Below are positions 42,948 to 52,500 of a stretch of 64,000 nucleotides of DNA, piece after piece. The stretch comes from CAWIHK01 sp963835935 (GTDB lineage Bacteria > Bacteroidota > Ignavibacteria > UBA10030 > CAVZMI01), in NCBI GenBank assembly GCA_963835935.1, contig CAWIHK010000002.1, positions 496,001 to 560,000 on the forward strand, given 5' to 3'. The notes beneath the pieces were generated by a model, which saw only the letters and a program-made list of their open reading frames with translations, had not been told where the DNA came from and did not search any database. A program made the position numbers and the translations under genes. Within the stretch, counting starts at the first letter, position 1. The number at the start of each line of letters is the position of its first letter.

Positions 42948-44426
42948 ATGGAAAGCTATCAATCAGTACACGGAGAATTCAAGAGAGGATTAGGATTAAT
43001 TGATTCAACCATGATTGTGGTTGGTTCGATGATCGGGTCGGGTATTTTTATCGTCAGCGCCGATATAGCACGCACGGTCGGGTCAGCAGGTTATCTACTT
43101 GTAGTGTGGCTTCTCAGCGGAGTCATGACTATGATCTGCGCTCTGAGTTATGGAGAACTGGCAGGAATGATGCCGCGCGTCGGCGGACAGTATGCGTATC
43201 TTCGTGAAGCGTATAATCCTTTGATTGGTTTTCTTTATGGCTGGACGATGTTCCTCGTCATTCAAACAGGAACGATTGCAGCGGTTGGTGTAGCTTTCGC
43301 AAAATTCACGGGAGTACTTTTTCCCTGGTTCAGTGAAAAACATATTCTATTAGAAATCGGATCCTTTAAAATATCCGCGGCACAAATTCTTTCTATTGTG
43401 AGCATCATACTGCTTACTGCAATAAATATACGAGGATTGAAAACGGGAAAAATCATCCAGAACATTTTTACAGGAGCAAAAATTCTCGCGCTTCTCGGTT
43501 TAATCATCTTGGGATTTTTCGTTGCTTCTAACAGCAGCGCTATCGCGGCAAATTTTTCTCATCTCTGGAATATGACATGGACACATATTGAAAATGGAAA
43601 GATAAATTTTGTCGAAACTATCTCCGGTCCGATGATTTTCATCGCGATCGGTGTTGCAATGGTCGGTGCGTTATTCTCCAGCGATGCTTGGAACAACATC
43701 ACATTCACGGCAGGCGAAGTGATCAATCCGAAAAAAAATATTCCGTTGAGTTTAGCTTTAGGCGTGTTCATCGTAACAATTATATATTTGCTCGTCAACG
43801 TTTCTTATCTCGTTATTCTTCCTCTTGCCGGAACACCGAATGCGGCCGATGTAGCCGGACGAGGAATTCAATTCGCGGCGGCAGATCGAGTAGGTGTCGC
43901 GGCTGCTACGGGGATTTTTGGTGCGAGCGCCGCAAGCATCATGGCTATCTTGATTATGATTTCCACTTTCGGATGTAACAACGGTCTCATCCTTGCGGGA
44001 GGCCGACTTTTTTATGCCATGTCTGACGATGAATTGTTTTTCAAACGCGCAGGCCGATTGAACGCACAAGGCGTCCCGGCCTGGGCGTTGGTAGCCCAAT
44101 GCATTTGGACATCGATTCTTTGTGTCTCAGGAACATACGGCGACCTGCTCGATTACGTTATCTTTGCGGTGCTCATTTTTTACATTCTCACGATTGCCGG
44201 AATTTTTATTCTCAGAAGAAAACAACCGAATGTCGAACGGCCTTACAAAGCATTCGGCTATCCCATCGTTCCGATCATTTATATTATTCTTGCAGCGGCG
44301 ATCTGCATCGATCTTCTCATATTCAAACCACGCTACAGCTGGCCCGGATTAGTTATCGTAGTACTAGGAATTCCGGTTTTTTATTTTTGGGAGTTGAAAA
44401 AGAAATATCGATCGGCTAAAATTTGA
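42948..44426 (+). CDS. APC-superfamily amino acid permease (LAT/SteT-like)
   Basis: 492 aa, about twelve helices. IDSTMIVVGSMIGSGIFIVS is the first APC helix, and SYGELAGMMPRVGGQYAYLREAYNP with AWNNITFTAGEVINPKKNIP fit the L-amino-acid transporter/SteT branch. It is in the same operon as the previous permease and converges on the patatin gene, overlapping it by 11 bp at the 3' ends. Confidence 0.92.
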   Translation: MESYQSVHGEFKRGLGLIDSTMIVVGSMIGSGIFIVSADIARTVGSAGYLLVVWLLSGVMTMICALSYGELAGMMPRVGGQYAYLREAYNPLIGFLYGWTMFLVIQTGTIAAVGVAFAKFTGVLFPWFSEKHILLEIGSFKISAAQILSIVSIILLTAINIRGLKTGKIIQNIFTGAKILALLGLIILGFFVASNSSAIAANFSHLWNMTWTHIENGKINFVETISGPMIFIAIGVAMVGALFSSDAWNNITFTAGEVINPKKNIPLSLALGVFIVTIIYLLVNVSYLVILPLAGTPNAADVAGRGIQFAAADRVGVAAATGIFGASAASIMAILIMISTFGCNNGLILAGGRLFYAMSDDELFFKRAGRLNAQGVPAWALVAQCIWTSILCVSGTYGDLLDYVIFAVLIFYILTIAGIFILRRKQPNVERPYKAFGYPIVPIIYIILAAAICIDLLIFKPRYSWPGLVIVVLGIPVFYFWELKKKYRSAKI

Positions 44427-47151
44427 ATCCGATCGAAAGATAAAATCTCGTCGGGCCGAAAGCGACCGGATTATGTGGAAGATCCCGATGGAAAATAAAA
44501 CAGCGGCCAATTCCGAATTCTGCCGGACCGACAGGCGTATCGAGAGCGAGACTGCCGCCTATGCCGTGTTCGAGATCTCTAAACCGGATGTCGGTAGCCA
44601 TACTCCATGTAGATCCGAGGTCGTAACGGGCGCTGAGATAAGTATCAAAAAATAATTGAACCGGCAATAGATAACGAGTCTCAACATTAATCAGAAGAAT
44701 TTGTCGGCCACGGCTATCCTCATCCCGCAAACCGTAAAAAGATTGCTGTCCCCCGAGTGAGAATTGTTCGGCAAGCGGAACCGTCTCATCGCCGAAACCG
44801 AACATAACACGCGGATGAAACGTCAACCTGTTCCATGTGCTTCGATATTGTTCGTACGAGAAAAACATTTTTGTAAACGGCACCTTACTACCAAGCGCTT
44901 GCGATGCGAATTCATACGATAGATTGAAAAGAAGGCCATTCATCGGAAACGGATATTTATCCTGTGTGTCAATCGTCGATCCGAATTTGAGCACGACGAG
45001 ACGATATTTATCAGAAGAATATCCAGCCTCCGGGCCGGTTCCGGATTTATCCTTGATCTGTTGAAATTCATATCGGGTTTCAAAAATCACATCGCCAAGA
45101 CGTTCCAATTGCGTGCCGAATGAAAATGAACCACCATATTTAATTTCACGATATTCCCCGGTTTGGATTCGATCCAACATACCCGATGGAAGTCCTTCCT
45201 CATTTTGATAGGTGTAGATATCGCGGAACTTGAAATATGTATTTAAATTGAAAGAGAGATACGTGTTAAAAATTTGGTTCGATTTATACTCGAGCCTGAT
45301 GAGCCGGTTTCTGAGTCCGCCTGAGAAAGTGAATCCCAATTCTGTTCCAGTACCAAGAAGATTTTCATCGCGTGTATCGAGAAGAACCTGCAGGTTGCGT
45401 TCATTGTCGGCTCTAAGACCAAATCTCAAAAGTTCGGTACTCCGCTCCTGAACTTTAATGACGAGAACCGGTATTTTATTTTCATATCGTACAAAAATTA
45501 GAATCTGTTCGAATAGATTCGTGCTCATCAAATTTGTTAGTCCCTGAATCGCTTTTGATGAAGTAAATACATCACCGACATCAAGAGGAACTTCACGGAA
45601 GACAACGTATGCCTTCGTTTTCTCATTTCCTTCAATATGCCGAGCGCCGATAATTCCCTCATTGATGTAGACAGAGGCGTTTCCAGATTGGTGATCATAA
45701 TATATAGAATCGATTCGGGCAAGTGCATAATCGTGGCGGCGATACATTTCAATGATCTTATCGAATAACTCGGATGACTCCGATAAATTAATTCTCTTGC
45801 CTAAGAGCGGCTGATAAAGAACCGATAAAGAATCGTTAGAGATGAATGTGTTGCCGAAAAAAGATATTCCCTTCAATGATGGATTATCCTTCGCCGAAAA
45901 AACGATCACACATGAATCGTTATATTCCTTCCACTCCGCCCGGATATCGTGAAGATCACCTGACCGGTACAACCGATTCAATATTCGTTGGACTGAGTTT
46001 TCGCACACTGGTTCGGAGAATAAATGTTGTTGAACCATTATCATTATATCCGGATGAGAAAGTAAATAGCCGCCAAAATGTAAACGCACTCGGCTTACAT
46101 CCACGGTGTTGGTATCTCCTGCATGTTGTGCGCGATTGATTGCATTTTCAATATTCGGAATAAGAGCATCCGTCGCCTTCTCACCGATGTCGATCAGCGA
46201 ATCGATCGCTGAAAAATCAGATGACGATCGTTTACCAAGCTGTGGTATTATCGCGACGTCGGACTGTTGTAATTGTACTTTATTCGGAAGCTGCATCATG
46301 ATGTCGAGAATTTGATCCGCCATTTCCCAGGGTTTCTGGACTTCGTCCGGTCCGCGTAAACCACTCGTGGCATTTACAGCGATGACGATATCGCCACCGG
46401 ACTTTCTCGCGATGTCAACCGGTATGTTGGAAAGCAAGCCGCCATCAAGAAGTAATGTGCCATGCATGCTGAACGGCGTGAACAGAAGTGGTATCGACGT
46501 ACTCGCGCGCAATGCCTCCGTGAGATCTCCTTCAGAGATGATAACCTGTTTACCGGATATTAAATCGGTAGTCGCGGCTTTGAACGGAATCCGTAAATCG
46601 TCAAACGAGGAATCTGGATGATAGATCGCTTTTAACAAAAGTCCGTTCAGAAATTTCGTCAGACGTTGTCCTGTTGAAAGAGCTGATGGAATTATCGGTT
46701 GAAAATCTTTGAAGCGAATCGACAGGAATGCACGCTCTTCGGTCTGACGCTGTTCAAGGAAAAGATCCGATCGCCGCGCTTCGTCGCTGAACGATAATAC
46801 ATCTGTCCAATTCACTGAATCGGCAATTGATTGAAGCTCGTCCGTTGAATAACCCGAAGCATATAAACCACCGACGATACTCCCCATGCTCGTACCGATT
46901 ATTAAATCGATAGGAATTTTATGTTTTTCCAACGAACGAATCACGCCGATATGAGCCAATCCTCGGGCGCCGCCGCCGCTCAGAACCAGTGCGACTTTTG
47001 GTTCATGAAGTGAGTATATTGGTAAAAAACTTGCCGACTCAATTTTCTTCTTTCCATATGAAGGTGTGATTACTTTAACCGTTTGAGCCTCACTGGTACA
47101 AAAGGATAAAACAATCAGAATGAAGTAATATTGTAAAGGTAAGAATCTCAT
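44416..47151 (-). CDS. Patatin-like phospholipase with POTRA and BamA-type barrel (PlpD-like)
   Basis: About 911 aa from ATG 47151, where a clean signal peptide starts (MRFLPLQYYFILIVLSFCTS); 47175 is an alternative. Patatin domain at about 50-250: oxyanion loop SGGGARG, nucleophile GTSMGS and catalytic Asp in DGGLLSNIP. A POTRA-like segment follows (about 385-540, KGISFFGNTFISNDSL, ARHIEGNEKTKAYVVFREV) and then a 16-stranded-type barrel ending LSIGFKF. This is the type Vd autotransporter layout, where the lipase domain is at the surface or secreted. Confidence 0.92.
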   Translation of the reverse strand: MRFLPLQYYFILIVLSFCTSEAQTVKVITPSYGKKKIESASFLPIYSLHEPKVALVLSGGGARGLAHIGVIRSLEKHKIPIDLIIGTSMGSIVGGLYASGYSTDELQSIADSVNWTDVLSFSDEARRSDLFLEQRQTEERAFLSIRFKDFQPIIPSALSTGQRLTKFLNGLLLKAIYHPDSSFDDLRIPFKAATTDLISGKQVIISEGDLTEALRASTSIPLLFTPFSMHGTLLLDGGLLSNIPVDIARKSGGDIVIAVNATSGLRGPDEVQKPWEMADQILDIMMQLPNKVQLQQSDVAIIPQLGKRSSSDFSAIDSLIDIGEKATDALIPNIENAINRAQHAGDTNTVDVSRVRLHFGGYLLSHPDIMIMVQQHLFSEPVCENSVQRILNRLYRSGDLHDIRAEWKEYNDSCVIVFSAKDNPSLKGISFFGNTFISNDSLSVLYQPLLGKRINLSESSELFDKIIEMYRRHDYALARIDSIYYDHQSGNASVYINEGIIGARHIEGNEKTKAYVVFREVPLDVGDVFTSSKAIQGLTNLMSTNLFEQILIFVRYENKIPVLVIKVQERSTELLRFGLRADNERNLQVLLDTRDENLLGTGTELGFTFSGGLRNRLIRLEYKSNQIFNTYLSFNLNTYFKFRDIYTYQNEEGLPSGMLDRIQTGEYREIKYGGSFSFGTQLERLGDVIFETRYEFQQIKDKSGTGPEAGYSSDKYRLVVLKFGSTIDTQDKYPFPMNGLLFNLSYEFASQALGSKVPFTKMFFSYEQYRSTWNRLTFHPRVMFGFGDETVPLAEQFSLGGQQSFYGLRDEDSRGRQILLINVETRYLLPVQLFFDTYLSARYDLGSTWSMATDIRFRDLEHGIGGSLALDTPVGPAEFGIGRCFIFHRDLPHNPVAFGPTRFYLSIGFKF

Positions 47152-47287
47152 ACCGGCTTTGGAGAATCCAATCATTTAATGATTTGATAAGATAAAAAAA
47201 ATAGTCCGAAATGCAAAGAGAAGACTTGACTTCCGGTCTAAAGAAGTGTATTTTTGTAATACGACAATTTTGTCATGCGAGGGCATC

Positions 47288-47932
47288 ATGATGCGACATA
47301 TGGGTGATCGGATTCGACATGCCCGTGAAACTGCGGGATTCAGCCAACTAATTTTCGCGGGAAAACTAAAAGTGACATCACGGACAATTCAAAGATGGGA
47401 AAAGGGAGAACAATTTCCCGATGCGGATAAAGTGGTAACGATTGCACATCTCACCCGCACAAATCCACAATGGGTGTTATCGGGCGAAGGAATGATGTTC
47501 GGCAAATCTGAAGAACATGCAACGCCTCCTGAAATTTTAACTCTAGAAAAAATCGGCTTAGTTAAAGTGCCTTTGCTTTCTTCAGTTCCCGGCGGACAAC
47601 CTGCACTCATTTTCCATCCCGATTTTGTCGATCGATACGTCGTTATTGATGATGTACGTGACCCGGGAGCGATCGGGTTACTTGTTCGCGGCCAAAGTAT
47701 GTCTCCAAAATTAGAAGAAGGCGACATTATAATTGTCAGCCCGAAAAAAGAAACGAAGAACGGGGATATATGCGTTATTCGTGTAGGTGAAGAGGACACG
47801 GTGAAGAAAATTCGTTTCGATGGCAATTTCGTTCACCTTATTCCTTTGAATCGTGATTTCGAACCGATGGTTGTAAAAAAGAAAGATGTGACCTTTGTAT
47901 GGAAAGTTGTTAGGGTTATCAAGGAATTGTAA
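47288..47932 (+). CDS. XRE-HTH / S24 peptidase (LexA- or CI-like) regulator
   Basis: 214 aa from ATG 47288; the first 14 codons of the longer frame are unlikely as GAGGGC lies just before this ATG. HTH at about 8-45 (AGFSQLIFAGKLKVTSRTIQRWEKGEQ), S24 domain at about 105-210 with nucleophile Ser in VRGQSMSPKLEEGD and the general-base Lys in EDTVKKIRF. This type of regulator self-cleaves on DNA damage or acts as a phage-type repressor. No target operator was recognised. It stands alone, divergent from the patatin gene. Confidence 0.88.
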   Translation: MMRHMGDRIRHARETAGFSQLIFAGKLKVTSRTIQRWEKGEQFPDADKVVTIAHLTRTNPQWVLSGEGMMFGKSEEHATPPEILTLEKIGLVKVPLLSSVPGGQPALIFHPDFVDRYVVIDDVRDPGAIGLLVRGQSMSPKLEEGDIIIVSPKKETKNGDICVIRVGEEDTVKKIRFDGNFVHLIPLNRDFEPMVVKKKDVTFVWKVVRVIKEL

Positions 47933-48025
47933 TCATTACTACGATTTTTATCTTGCCTTTCAGCCCGCTTCTATCTATCTTTTTAGAAGTTTCTTTATTT
48001 CAAACACACAATTTATTGAATTATA

Positions 48026-49027
48026 ATGAGATTCCAAGAAAAACGTCTTTCAGAATTATTTGAAAATTTTAAAAAGGTCAGAATTGCCGTCATTGGCGAT
48101 CTGATGCTAGATCGATATTTGTGGGGAACAGTCGCCCGAATATCACCTGAAGCGCCGGTCCCGGTTGTTGAAGTTCAATCCGAATCTACACGTTTAGGTG
48201 GAGCCGCGAACGTTGCAAACAATATAAAATCTTTGGGTGGAACACCTGTGCTCATCGGCGTTTGTGGTGATGATAATTCCGGAAAACAATTGCGCAATAT
48301 CGTTGCTGAGAATGGTTTCCCTGCTGATGGAATTCTCATCGACCAAAATCGTCCGACAACTGTAAAAACCCGAATAATCGCGCACGCACAGCACGTAGTT
48401 CGTATTGATAGAGAAACGAAAATCAATATCTCGGCGTCTATTCAAAAAAAACTTCTTGATTTTCTTCAGAGTGCTATTTCTACTCTGGATGCAATAATTA
48501 TCGAGGATTACAACAAAGGTGTAATTGTGAAAGAGTTGATTTCCCCGATGATCGGGATCGCCAACGCCGCAAAAAAAATTGTGACAATTGATCCCAAGTT
48601 TAACAACTTTTTTGAGTACCGGCATACGACTGTCTTCAAACCGAACAGAAAAGAAGTCGAAGACGCTTTAGGGATGAAGTTGAACGATGATTCGAATGTA
48701 GAAGAGGCTGGAAAAATTCTCTTTCAAAAACTAAATCCGGAATATGTGCTCCTGACGCGAGGCGAAAAAGGAATGTCGCTCTTCCAAAAAAACGGAAGCG
48801 TAGTCCACTTGCCGACAAAAGCCAGAGAAGTGGCAGATGTTTCTGGAGCTGGCGATACCGTAATTTCTACTTTGACAATGGTGCTCACTGCAGGAGGAAC
48901 AATTCAGGAAGCCGCAGACCTTGCGAATTATGCCGGCGGCGTAGTGTGCGGCGAAGTTGGTATTGTGCCCATTGCTCCGGATGCACTTGCTGAGGCTGCA
49001 CTCAATGACCATGACGCTACACAATAA
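48026..49027 (+). CDS. rfaE1: D-glycero-beta-D-manno-heptose-7-phosphate kinase (RfaE1)
   Basis: 333 aa PfkB-family kinase. IGDLMLDRYLWGTVARISPEAPVPVVEV at the N-terminus and DVSGAGDTVISTLTMVL near residue 270 are the RfaE1/HldE kinase signatures. It makes heptose-1,7-bisphosphate for the LPS inner core. Followed 12 bp later by rfaE2, so the two activities that are fused in HldE of E. coli are separate here. Confidence 0.94.
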   Translation: MRFQEKRLSELFENFKKVRIAVIGDLMLDRYLWGTVARISPEAPVPVVEVQSESTRLGGAANVANNIKSLGGTPVLIGVCGDDNSGKQLRNIVAENGFPADGILIDQNRPTTVKTRIIAHAQHVVRIDRETKINISASIQKKLLDFLQSAISTLDAIIIEDYNKGVIVKELISPMIGIANAAKKIVTIDPKFNNFFEYRHTTVFKPNRKEVEDALGMKLNDDSNVEEAGKILFQKLNPEYVLLTRGEKGMSLFQKNGSVVHLPTKAREVADVSGAGDTVISTLTMVLTAGGTIQEAADLANYAGGVVCGEVGIVPIAPDALAEAALNDHDATQ

Positions 49028-49039
49028 GGTGATTCATCG

Positions 49040-49516
49040 ATGGGACATGTAGTGACTCTCGAAACCTTTTTGCCGATCCGTTCAACATTCAAACAACAGA
49101 AGAAGACTCTGGTGTTCACGAATGGCGTTTTCGATATTCTTCACCGGGGTCACGTTGAGTATCTCCAAAAAGCAAAAGCGCTCGGAGATGCCTTAATCAT
49201 CGGCGTCAACAGCGACGCGTCTGTGCGTAGAATTAAAGGTGAGAAACGGCCGATCATTTCAGAGGCAGACCGAATGTTTCTTCTTTCAAATCTTTGTTGT
49301 GTTGATTATGTGACTTGCTTTGACGAGGACACTCCGTTTGAATTGATAAAAGCGATCGTTCCCGATGTGCTGGTAAAAGGCGCAGACTGGGCTATTGAAA
49401 ATGTTGTGGGACGTGAGGTCGTGGAAGCGGCTGGCGGAACAGTAAGAACTATAGAATTCGTGCCTAACCGTTCGACCACTGGTATTGTTGAACGGATTCT
49501 TGAACGTTATCCCTGA
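49040..49516 (+). CDS. rfaE2: D-glycero-beta-D-manno-heptose-1-phosphate adenylyltransferase (RfaE2)
   Basis: 158 aa nucleotidyltransferase. TNGVFDILHRGHVEYLQKAK carries the HxGH motif, and EADRMFLLSNLCCVDYV and the RSTTGIVERI tail complete the RfaE2 pattern. Gives ADP-heptose after a phosphatase step. In an operon with rfaE1 and probably with tamB, 42 bp downstream. Confidence 0.94.
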   Translation: MGHVVTLETFLPIRSTFKQQKKTLVFTNGVFDILHRGHVEYLQKAKALGDALIIGVNSDASVRRIKGEKRPIISEADRMFLLSNLCCVDYVTCFDEDTPFELIKAIVPDVLVKGADWAIENVVGREVVEAAGGTVRTIEFVPNRSTTGIVERILERYP

Positions 49517-49558
49517 CACAAATTTTTGTGTAGGTAAGAAAAGCATCGCGAAAACGGA

Positions 49559-52500
49559 ATGCTGAAAAAGATTTTAAAATTTGGGCTTTACACTTGCGCA
49601 GCAATATTCATTCTCGTAGTTCTCCTTTTCGGAATCTCACAAACATCCTTCTTCCGCAATTGGCTTCGCTCCACACTCCTTTCTGTTGCTCAGAAAGAAT
49701 TAAACGGTTCGCTGACGCTCGGAGAATTTCACGGCAGCGTTTTCACAGGCCTCACAATCGACGGTGCCTCACTCGACATCGATGGCCAAACATTTGCGCG
49801 TGTTGAAAAACTTGAGTTACGATATGAACCGCTCGCGATTCTTCAACACCGAATTACGGTCAATCAAATTACAATCACCAAACCTTTTGTCCAGCTTTTG
49901 CGAAACCGCAATGGCGAGTGGAATATCGATCACCTTGTTAAGAAAAAAAAACCTGAGGACACCACTGTCTCGCCTCTAACCATATATCTCTCGTCCTGCC
50001 GCATCAAGGACGGTGATTTCGTCATGTATGATTCCACCATAGCTGTTCTGCCGGATACAATTGTGAATCATGTCATAGACTACAACCACATCCACGTCGC
50101 AAATTTCTCAACTGTTATTTCAGCGTCAATTTCTGCACATGCGATTACGACAAAGCTCGATACATTATCGCTGCAAATTCCTGAACAACAAATTTCAATT
50201 CACCAACTTTCATTGAACGCTCAAATCGACTCAACCAAATGTTCTGTTTCTCAATTAGATCTAAAACTTGATAAAACACAGATCCACCTGGATGCATCAC
50301 TTTCAAAAGTGAATTTATTTCACGGCATCACATTGCCCGGACTTGCAAAAGCTCCGGTTGCGGTGGACGTCCATGCCCGGCATATTGATTTTAACGAAGT
50401 AAAAAAATTTCTTCCATCATTATCATTTTTCGAGGGCAGCGCCTCTCTCAATGTTCGTGTTCGGGGATCATTCTGTGATTTGGCGGTCGACTCGATTGGT
50501 GTGGCGTTCAAATCCTCTTACATCAAAGGAAAAGCACGGGTCCAGAATTTACATACACCGGAACGATTGACGATTGATGCCTTCCTGCATGATTGTCTCA
50601 TCCATCCTTCTGAAGCTGTGGAGTTGATGCCGGCATTTCACCTTCCCGATTATAGCGCCGCGGGGCCATTGAGATTCAAGGCAGAGTATCATGGCGAACC
50701 ATTGAATTTTCAAAGTTCGATAACCTTGCAAACGGTTAAAGCCGGTTCAGCCGAAGCTGAGATGGCATTAGACTTGCGCGCGAAAATCGCAAAGTATACT
50801 GGAAAACTTATCACCTTCAGTTTAAATCCAGGTGAAATTCTTTCTTCACCGTCGTTGGAAGGGAGAATCTCTTCGGAATGCGATTTCAGCGGCATGGGTT
50901 TTTCTCCTGCCGATATTAATTCCACAGTCCACATCGCTATCGATTCTTCAACCATTTTTCATCAACCGGTGAATCAAACACTAATTACTGTCAGCGGTCA
51001 GAATAATGTCTTTAAGGGAAACATCGATTCTTACTTTGGAAGTAGCCACATCAACGCTCAGGCGTCGTATGGCATATCCGATTCCGGGTTCGCCGAGTAC
51101 GGTTTCGATGCAGAGGGAACGGATATTGACGGAGAAGAAATATTCCGCGATTCTTCCTGGCATAGTTCTCTTCATCTCGTCGTTCATGGAAAAGTATCGG
51201 GCTCGACACTCGATGATGCGAACGGCAAAATCGAGCTCACTCTTTTGCCGTCGAAATTTAGAAACCAAAAAATCGAACAGAAGACGTTGACACTTGAACT
51301 GAACCAGCACAGTGTACGGAATAGACTGATTACGCTCCGGTCTCAGATTGCCGATGCCGATGTTCAAGGAGACTATCCATTGAGTAATCTCGGTACGATT
51401 GTCTCAGAAATGATTTCGCGTATTGGTCAGGCTGTCAAAAGCAAATTCAGCGCGTTTGATTCTCTTGCACACGCGGCATTGCCTAAAAAGTTCAAGCATC
51501 CGATAGAAAAGACAATCCACACTACCGAACCCATCAACCGGCCGTTCGATATCTCCTATAGTGTGCGATTGAAAGATTTAACTCCGATCGCGAAAGCTAT
51601 GAATAAAACAATTTCCGCACGAGGAACTCTGAAAGGATTCATCACGGGAAAATGGGACGATGCCCTCGTGGGAGGAGATTATACAATTGAAAATTTTGTT
51701 TACGGCGATTCCTCACAGCAATATCTTTTAAACCGCGCCCATACTGAATTTGAAATCGACCAGCTGAATTCCAAAAACAACATCGATTCAATCCGTGCCC
51801 GATTCATCCTTTCAGCCAACGATTTGTTCTTCGGTTCCTTTCGTGTGACTGATAGCCGGATGGATATTCATTACCGCCATCAAGCCGGCTCCTTTTCTCT
51901 GCAGGGAACAATCGATTCACTTTTTACGATTGAGACCGGAGGAACTGTTGATTTTAAAAAATTGCCATATAGCCTCGGCCTCGATCAAATCTACACTCAT
52001 TACCGCGATTACGATTGGGAACTTGTAAACCCTGCAGTGATTCGGTTCGATACATCCCTTGTTGTCTTTCCTGTGCTGACTTTTTCTCATCAGAACGAAA
52101 TGGTTACAATTGACGGCCGGGCATCCACCGATAAATCGATCTCCGCACATGTATCGCTCAAAAATGTTACTATACAAAACCTCCGATCTGTCATCAATGA
52201 ACAAATCCAAACCTCGGAGCGACATATTTCCGGAACAATAAATGCGGATGCTCATATCACAGGTTCGCTTTCGAATGCCGTAATTACTTCCAACATTACT
52301 GTCGACACTCTCGTTTATGGAAAAGTGGCGCTTGGTACGTTTCATGGATCATTGCGTCACGAGAATAAATTAATTTCAGTCGATGCATCCTTTTCAAGAA
52401 TCGAGAATGACGAAGCTGGCAATCATAAAGACTTATTCGTTCATGGCACGATACCGATCGATCTATCACCTGTTTGTGACGGTAGCCGTTACAGTGAAGG